64,000 nt of DNA. Source: CAADGV01 sp040290295 (GTDB lineage: Bacteria; Bacteroidota; Ignavibacteria; UBA10030; UBA6906). The translations under genes were made by a program, and so were the position numbers. Location of the stretch: NCBI GenBank assembly GCA_040290295.1, contig PSMW01000012.1:39349-103348 (forward strand), given 5' to 3'. The stretch's first letter is position 1. Each line of letters opens with the position of its first letter. Under the pieces are notes generated by a model. It saw only the letters and a program-made list of their open reading frames with translations. It was not told the origin of the DNA and made no database searches. This document shows positions 60,918 to 64,000 of the stretch, piece after piece.

Positions 60918-60946
60918 AATATACTCCGCTTTCGAGCAGGTGTCAA
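60918..60946 (-). promoter_or_regulatory. Strong promoter for the GAF-GGDEF gene
   Basis: On the minus strand TTGACA (60946-60941), 17 bases, TATATT (60923-60918). Transcription near 60911 leaves a leader of about 128 bases; I find no c-di-GMP riboswitch core (GGGCAAACC / GCAAAGCC pattern) in it. Confidence 0.65.
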
Positions 60947-60974
60947 TACGGAAACATTGAACACCAACGCGTCG

Positions 60975-61454
60975 CTACGGCAGAAACCTCTCACGATGTT
61001 GCGGCGACGGGATCGGGCACGCTTCGTACGGATACTGCCCGAACCAACGATACCGGTGTCGTGCGATCCATCCGTACACACAGTCACGCAACGATCGCGG
61101 CACCACTTTCAGCATCGCCAACGGCTTCCACCAGCCGCCGAGCAGACGGAAAATCTCCAGAAACGCATCCGACTTGTCGCGGACAGTTTCCTCCGGCGTG
61201 CCGAGATGAGATACGAGGATCACGCTCACGTCTCTTCGCTCCCACATTGCTTTGAGCGATCGCGCGGTCTCCCCTTGCAGCGATGCGAACATTAACATCC
61301 CCCGATGATCGATCCGCAGCAAGAAGCGGACTGCACCGTTGCATAGCGCGCATCGCCCATCATACAAGACAAGGTGCATCACGTATCGCTTGGTGGGAAG
61401 TGCATCGTTGCCGCGCCCTAAGCGCGTTCCGGATGTTTCTTGCTGTGCCGTCAT
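60975..61454 (-). CDS. DCC-family thiol-disulfide oxidoreductase (DUF393)
   Basis: 159 residues from the ATG at 61452-61454, which overlaps the S9 peptidase stop by 4 bases. The DCC signature YDGRCALCNGAVRFLL (CxxC, thioredoxin-like) is followed by MLMFASLQGETA and LGGWWKPLAMLKVVPRSLRDCVYGWIARHRY. Function unclear; the CxxC implies redox activity. It ends in TAG. Confidence 0.87.
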   Translation of the reverse strand: MTAQQETSGTRLGRGNDALPTKRYVMHLVLYDGRCALCNGAVRFLLRIDHRGMLMFASLQGETARSLKAMWERRDVSVILVSHLGTPEETVRDKSDAFLEIFRLLGGWWKPLAMLKVVPRSLRDCVYGWIARHRYRWFGQYPYEACPIPSPQHRERFLP

Positions 61455-62977
61455 TGCAACAAGTGTTCTTTCATAAACATCACGGTCGCGTAAAACTGAA
61501 AGTCTTGATTCTTCTTCTTCGCGAAGCCATGCCCTTCATCTTTCGCCATGAGAAACCAAACAGGGACGGCGTTCCGCTTCAACGTCGCAACCATCTGTTC
61601 TGCTTCGCTCGCCGGTACCCGCGGATCGTTCAAGCCTTGCACAATCATCATGGGCTTGGTGATCCGATTGGCGTTTGTCAGGGGAGCGATCCGCATGAGA
61701 AACGCACGCATCGTCGAGTCGCGTTCGTCTCCATACTCCACTCGTCGTAAATCTCGGCGGTACGCTTCCGTTCGTTCCAAAAACGTTACAAGGTTCGACA
61801 TGCCGACAATGGGAAGTGCACACCGGATCTTTGAAGAAAAGAAAGCAGCCACAGCGAACGTCATGTGCCCGCCATAGCTTCCACCGGTCACCATAATGCG
61901 ATCACCGTCAAGGTCGGGCTGCTGTTTGATCCAATCCAACAATGCATCGATATCCTTGTACGCGTTCTCACGCTTGAAGCCGTTATCGAATTTCAAGAAG
62001 GTCTTTCCGTACCCTGACGAGCCGCGAATGTTCGAGAAGATATGAACAACACCCAATTCATTGATGAAGTACTTCGTTCTACCCAAAAACGACGGTCGGA
62101 ACTGCGCTTCGGGTCCGCCGTGGATATCGATAACGACGGGACGTTTACCCCTGAATGTTTTCGGCGGGCGGTACAGAAAGCCGGAGAGCATCCTCCCGTC
62201 GAAAGACTTCCAGCGAATCAATTCCGGCTCGGCGAAGGTGCCAACGTTCAATCCGCCCGTTTCGCTGATCGTCCATCGCTCCAGCGTTCGGTTCTTTGTA
62301 TCGAGCACATACACATCTTGCACCGAACGCGCAGAACTCATCGTGAAGCCGATGTGCCGATTATTGTTGTGCCACGCGATCCCTCCGATCACACCAACAG
62401 GAATGGTCGGAAGCTTCTGTTCTTTTCCCGTAGCCACATCGAGAAGATGCAGCACGCTCACCCCATCTTCGTTCGTCACAAACACGATTCTTTTGCCGTC
62501 GGGAGAGAGATCGAAGCTGCTGACGTCCCACGCAATGTGGGATGTGAAATACTTCCACGTTTTTGTATTCAGATCGAGATAGGCGAGACGCATGAACTCG
62601 TTCTCTCGGTCGGTTAAGGCGTAGAGTCCCTTTCCATCCCTGCTGAACACAGCGCTCGCGTACGCCACCGGTTCGGATTCTTTCGGCGTGACGAGTGTTC
62701 GCTCTCCGGTCTTTACGTCGAATATCCACAAATACGATTCGTTGATCGACACGAATTCTGCGGGGAGAATCTTCCCATCATCCGGTGACCAATCGATCAC
62801 GTTCCAAGCTTCCCCTTTGTTGAGCTGAGCCACCAGCGTATTCAATGCAGGTCGTTCGGGATCGATGATGTAGAAGTCCATATCCTTACCATTGCGTCGC
62901 GTCGAGCCATAGGCCATGCGATCGCCTTTATGCGACCATAGGCCCAGGGTGTTGCGAGATTTGCCATCTGTGAGCAA
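61451..62977 (-). CDS. S9 prolyl-oligopeptidase-family peptidase, main part after the TAG
   Basis: 508 residues if counted from a TTG at 62977; the true frame extends back without a stop to TAG at 63074-63076. It has the C-terminal half of a WD/TolB-like propeller (WSPDDGKILPAEF, FDLSPDGKRIVFVTN) and the alpha/beta-hydrolase domain. The catalytic triad is Ser in GGSYGGHM (residue 367 of this piece), Asp in GLNDPRVPASEAEQM and His in KDEGHGFAKK. As a separate protein it would lack the signal peptide and the first propeller blades. It overlaps the DCC gene by 4 bases. Confidence 0.75.
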   Translation of the reverse strand: MLTDGKSRNTLGLWSHKGDRMAYGSTRRNGKDMDFYIIDPERPALNTLVAQLNKGEAWNVIDWSPDDGKILPAEFVSINESYLWIFDVKTGERTLVTPKESEPVAYASAVFSRDGKGLYALTDRENEFMRLAYLDLNTKTWKYFTSHIAWDVSSFDLSPDGKRIVFVTNEDGVSVLHLLDVATGKEQKLPTIPVGVIGGIAWHNNNRHIGFTMSSARSVQDVYVLDTKNRTLERWTISETGGLNVGTFAEPELIRWKSFDGRMLSGFLYRPPKTFRGKRPVVIDIHGGPEAQFRPSFLGRTKYFINELGVVHIFSNIRGSSGYGKTFLKFDNGFKRENAYKDIDALLDWIKQQPDLDGDRIMVTGGSYGGHMTFAVAAFFSSKIRCALPIVGMSNLVTFLERTEAYRRDLRRVEYGDERDSTMRAFLMRIAPLTNANRITKPMMIVQGLNDPRVPASEAEQMVATLKRNAVPVWFLMAKDEGHGFAKKKNQDFQFYATVMFMKEHLLQ

Positions 62978-63073
62978 CGTGATGTCGCCCGTGGTGAGAT
63001 CGTAGCGATAATTCTGGAACCACTCCCCACCGCCGACATCTTTTCGAAAGGTAAAGTATCGACCGTGCGTCGG

Positions 63074-63376
63074 CTAGAACGTTGCTCCCGCGACGCGCTC
63101 GGGCAAGAACGTCAACTGTGTTCGCGCACCACCCGGTTGCTTTACCAGATGCACTTGTGGCACGTCAGCAAAGCGCGTGGAGATGAGCATCTCCACCTTC
63201 GTCGGATGCCAATCCAGAAACACAGCCGAGCGAAACTCGCTGTACCTGCCGACACCTTCCACAATTGCAGAAGGAATGGGGGGGATGGCATCAACGATGA
63301 GATTTTCGGGAAAAGGCAGATCGCCCGCGTGGGATCCGAAGACGAACAAAACCAACAGTATGAAGAGTGATTTCAT
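63074..63376 (-). CDS. S9 peptidase N-terminal part, ended by in-frame TAG
   Basis: 100 residues from the ATG at 63374-63376, AGAGGA upstream. A signal peptide (KSLFILLVLFVFGSHA) and the first propeller blade (SAVFLDWHPTKVEMLISTRFADVPQVHLV, GGARTQLTFLPERVAGATF) are visible. TAG at 63074-63076 is followed in the same frame by PTHGRYFTFRKDVGGGEWF, which is the next conserved stretch. The family usually has a Glu/Gln-like residue there. With the main part it makes one 642-codon gene with amber at codon 101. Confidence 0.72.
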   Translation of the reverse strand: MKSLFILLVLFVFGSHAGDLPFPENLIVDAIPPIPSAIVEGVGRYSEFRSAVFLDWHPTKVEMLISTRFADVPQVHLVKQPGGARTQLTFLPERVAGATF

Positions 63377-63516
63377 ACATTCCTCTGATAATGGCCGGAG
63401 GAGAGGTGGTGCCATTCCAATATACACCTTGCTTCGGTCAAGCGAAAGCGCACCTTCTCACAATGATCAGCGAGCGAGGAGGATGATGTCGGTTCCACAC
63501 GACGCCTCGGCTTCTC

Positions 63517-63843
63517 TTATCGCAACAGGACAAGCTTCCTATTTCGCGAAAGAGAACCAAGAGTCTAATGATACACATACACGCCACTCGGAAAGCCCGT
63601 GGCATTCCATGTTGCCTCGTCCCGACCGGCAGCAAGTGCCTCCGCGACAAGTGTCGCGACTTCTTCGCCCAGTACGTTGAGTACCTTGAGCGTTGCAAAT
63701 CCTGCATGAGGAAGCGCGAACGCAATCCTTGTGCTGGAATTGAACGGGTTGGGATAGTTTTGTTCAAGCTCAAGCTGCTTCGGAATCCCTGTCCCCAGAT
63801 CGCGGACGGACAGTTTTATCGTTGTCCAATACACGTCCGACAC
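63517..63843 (-). pseudogene. T9SS/FlgD-like sorting-domain remnant with in-frame TAG
   Basis: The frame from a GTG at 63841-63843 carries LEQNYPNPFNSSTRIAFALP, LKVLNVLGEEVATLVAE and WNATGFPSGVYVYH, then TAG at 63565-63567. The same frame continues with TLGSLSRNRKLVLLR and TAA at 63517-63519, which is exactly the usual end of a Por/T9SS C-terminal domain. The N-terminal cargo part is absent and an inverted-repeat element lies directly upstream, so this looks like a broken gene end. Confidence 0.72.
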
Positions 63844-63927
63844 CCTGTTGTGGGTCGGGACGGGCGTCCCGACCTACAACGCTTGAGGCGAAGTTCGAAT
63901 TGTCAAGCGCCAAGCTCCAACAGGGTG
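63841..63927. repeat. Nested inverted-repeat element
   Basis: Outer arms CACCCTGTTG (63841-63850) and CAACAGGGTG (63918-63927) enclose a 16-bp hairpin (63847-63880, core GGTCGGGACG / CGTCCCGACC, 2-base loop, one G-T pair) and a weaker GCTTGAGGCG / CGCCAAGC arm. The element is non-coding and looks like a MITE/REP-type repeat, though a second copy is not in the window. Confidence 0.6.
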
Positions 63928-64000
63928 AATCCCAATCTCGAGTCACTGTCGTTACGGATGAGGATGGATGGTTTGTAGAAGCTCAGCGGTTGCGTGCGTT

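Noticed and set aside
1..64000. Genome-wide reassignment of TAG to an amino acid
   Set aside because: At least eleven intact genes end normally at TAG, several before terminators or coupled starts, so TAG still works as a stop.
1..64000. CRISPR array, prophage or insertion sequence
   Set aside because: No regularly spaced repeats, and no integrase, transposase or phage structural gene was recognised.

Overview
The window looks like a chromosomal, mostly housekeeping segment of a bacterium from the Bacteroidota/Chlorobiota/Ignavibacteria/Kapabacteria lineage. The evidence is a PorV-family outer-membrane protein, a TonB-dependent receptor with an N-terminal carboxypeptidase-regulatory-like domain, Por/T9SS-type C-terminal domains, a folP-cdaA pair, BshA (bacillithiol synthesis) and a SUF operon with SufT. 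Codon use and base composition look even, and I see no prophage, insertion sequence or CRISPR array. Exact taxonomy is inference.

Layout. 1-2369 (minus): cmk-ispH-rpsA. 2500-3048 (plus): a SpoU-type methyltransferase. 3079-7301 (minus): overlapping operon rel-ruvX-mtgA-AlbA_2 protein. 7451-10773 (minus): der-flavin oxidoreductase-upp. 10889-12246 (minus): plsC, interrupted by an amber codon, then a lone receiver protein. 12334-12948 (plus): a YciO/Sua5 protein. 13012-22304 (minus): a six-gene cell-surface operon of two lipoproteins, a TonB-type receptor, a T9SS-type secreted protein, a PorV protein and a lamin-tail lipoprotein. 22540-30084: the arginine pathway, with argCJBRGH (minus) and argD (plus) divergent from one symmetrical promoter/operator. 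30382-30456: tRNA-Pro. 30687-35249 (minus): a LON-domain protein and a 33-residue basic protein end at a terminator, followed by folP-cdaA-pcm-miaA-TauE. 35367-36891 (minus): a PuuD-like membrane protein and a Tat-exported superoxide dismutase. 37071-45619 (minus): a ten-gene Fe-S assembly operon headed by an Rrf2/IscR-like regulator with an IscR-type palindrome at its start. 45997-50948 (plus): lipoprotein, ABC exporter, hydroxyacyl-CoA dehydrogenase and ackA. 50955-56455: yigZ, bshA, cupin, then mnmA-membrane protein-glycosyltransferase-acetyltransferase. 56631-61454: signalling genes (receiver, HAMP kinase with a lipoprotein, GAF-GGDEF) and a DCC-family protein. 61451-63843: an S9 peptidase and a T9SS-domain remnant, both interrupted by TAG.

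How the genes work together. The arg and suf blocks are complete pathway operons whose own regulators (ArgR, Rrf2/IscR-like) are encoded inside them, next to palindromic sites. The surface operon encodes an outer-membrane receptor together with likely partners and a protein with a type IX secretion signal.

Most notable points. Three separate coding frames are interrupted by TAG although TAG also ends at least eleven intact genes here. The argC/argD intergenic region is a 36-bp near-palindrome that carries two fully overlapping -35/-10 promoters. A small basic protein gene and several promoter and terminator sites were found by reading the bases. All functional calls come from motif recognition; no search or structure prediction was run.
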